Shown piece by piece: positions 63,086 through 64,000 of a stretch of DNA of 64,000 nucleotides (its first letter is position 1; each line of letters starts with the position of its first letter). Location of the stretch: assembly GCF_040801785.1 (NCBI RefSeq), contig NZ_CP161805.1:2666001-2730000 (forward strand), written 5' to 3'. A program made the position numbers and the translations under genes. Source of the DNA: Sulfitobacter sp. LCG007. Its GTDB lineage: Bacteria > Pseudomonadota > Alphaproteobacteria > Rhodobacterales > Rhodobacteraceae. A model generated the notes under the pieces. That model was not told the origin of the DNA. It ran no database searches and saw only the letters and a list, made by a program, of their open reading frames with translations.

Positions 63086-63922
63086 TCAGGACACCATGGA
63101 AAGACCACCCGTGCTTGCCATGCGTTCCTCGATCGAGACAAGCCGGTAGGACAATTCGTGGAAGTCGCCCACATCGAGCTTGGCATAGATGTTGCGCAGA
63201 TGCGTGCGCACGGTATGCGGACTTATGCCGAGCTTCTCGGGCAGCATCTTGTAACAGATCCCGCGGCTGATGACGTGGCAGATCCGGTACTCGGTCCTGG
63301 TAAGCTTGTAGGGATTGGCTTCCGACAGCACCGGCCCCAGCTTGCGGGTCGCGGCATGCCTGCCCGGCGCGCGATTGCGCTGGATTGTGTCTTCGATCAC
63401 CTGTGGCGTACGGCTCTGGTAGAACATCGGCAGCGCCTCGGCGAGATCTTCACAGAGGTCGATGATCTTCCGCCCCGCGATCTGGTCGAAATGCAACTCG
63501 AGCCGGTCGACCTGCCGCTGATTGACCTCGAGGGTGATCACGCACAGATCGCGGCATCCGCTGGCCGCGTACCATCTCTCGAGCACCGGCGACTGCTGCT
63601 CGGGTTGGTCGAGCTGGGATGCGAAGAGGCAGGATCCGACCCGCAACCGCCACGGATCGATGTCCGACATTTCGTCGCAGAAGGGTCGTGACAGGGTCGC
63701 CCTTCGGCTTGGCACGACAGAGGCCATTGCGACCATGACCGCGCGCGAAGCGTCCTCGGACCTGCGGCTGAGCAGCCCGTGACGGGCATCGACCGCGGAC
63801 GCGACCTGGTGGATCCCGATTTCCATCGCCTCGATCCCGCGCAGGCACGAGGCGAATACGGATACGGGTTTCATAACTCTCGAAATCGGCGCTGATGTAA
63901 TCGAGCGGCTGTGTTCCGCCAT
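63086..63922 (-). CDS. LuxR-type transcriptional regulator
   Basis: A 278-residue protein with a C-terminal LuxR/GerE helix-turn-helix (LTRTEYRICHVISRGICYKM, then EKLGISPHTVRTHLRNIYAKL). The N-terminal 190 residues hold a hydrophobic beta/helix domain with three or four cysteines but no recognised receiver, PAS or autoinducer motif. I chose 63922 because AGG lies seven bases upstream; an in-frame ATG at 63874 is an alternative. It converges on soxT with 15 bases between them. A role in sox control is possible only by position. Bases 63923-64000 show no gene. Confidence 0.82.
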   Translation of the reverse strand: MAEHSRSITSAPISRVMKPVSVFASCLRGIEAMEIGIHQVASAVDARHGLLSRRSEDASRAVMVAMASVVPSRRATLSRPFCDEMSDIDPWRLRVGSCLFASQLDQPEQQSPVLERWYAASGCRDLCVITLEVNQRQVDRLELHFDQIAGRKIIDLCEDLAEALPMFYQSRTPQVIEDTIQRNRAPGRHAATRKLGPVLSEANPYKLTRTEYRICHVISRGICYKMLPEKLGISPHTVRTHLRNIYAKLDVGDFHELSYRLVSIEERMASTGGLSMVS

Positions 63923-64000
63923 TGTTTGACCTATGAATTTCTAGCCGCCAGACACCGGCGTGGGCCGAGGTCAGGCAGTTTCACCCCCACGCCGCCAATC

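Overview
The window is GC-rich DNA (roughly two thirds G+C by eye) from an alphaproteobacterium. It most resembles the Rhodobacterales (Roseobacteraceae/Paracoccaceae), judging from a complete Paracoccus-style sox cluster, DUF1127, DUF6525 and DUF6127 proteins, a GTA/lambdoid-like tail gene, and RepB-like ParB proteins. These family names are recognised from the sequence itself; no search was run.

Region 1 (1-10.3 kb) is a chromosomal block with a phosphate flavour: the start of a diacylglycerol-kinase-type lipid kinase, a Nudix hydrolase, a PiT phosphate transporter, a cytochrome P450, a DUF1127 protein, an EF-G paralogue, a CHAD protein overlapping a ParA-type ATPase, and a DUF2235 hydrolase facing them. 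It ends at tRNA-Ser(GCT).

Region 2 (10.38-36.9 kb) is an accessory island. It begins at the 3' end of tRNA-Ser. A 135-bp segment made of the last 8 bases of the tRNA plus its downstream flank recurs at 35.3 kb. Inside are: a PUA-like/HNH nuclease; a type I restriction-modification operon headed by a Phd-type antitoxin and tailed by DUF3800 and an unknown small protein; a broken serine recombinase joined to the 3' end of a prophage (tail gp15-like fragment, DUF2793/C1q tail protein, M15 lysin, nested Rz/Rz1 spanins); a divergent helicase-nuclease / PLD-nuclease / unknown-protein locus that is the best candidate for an undescribed defence system; a translationally coupled serine recombinase-ParB-ParB cassette; a small regulator preceded by tandem palindromes; a ParDE toxin-antitoxin pair; an IS5 (IS903-group) remnant; and a second, diverged and truncated lysin-spanin module.

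Region 3 (36.96-45.2 kb) is a metal-uptake-like operon: an Rrf2 regulator, then divergently a COG0523/ZigA GTPase, DUF1826, DUF6525, and an ABC importer (binding protein, two permeases, ATPase) with overlapping starts and stops. The ATPase is cut off just after its signature motif by an IS3 remnant. Behind it lie three decaying GNAT acetyltransferase genes.

Region 4 (45.2-51.9 kb) holds a 1377-residue FecR/cadherin/VCBS/RTX surface protein and, divergently, a CHASE2-adenylate cyclase. A perfect CRP-type site and a second perfect dyad lie between them.

Region 5 (51.9-64 kb) is the thiosulfate oxidation (sox) cluster: soxVW-XYZABCD plus DUF302 and DsrE genes on the minus strand, and soxS, a GlcG/HbpS-like gene, soxR (ArsR family, Cys42/Cys108) and soxT on the plus strand. 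An AAATTC-N8-GAATTT operator lies in front of soxX. A LuxR-type regulator closes the window. No CRISPR array or rRNA was seen.
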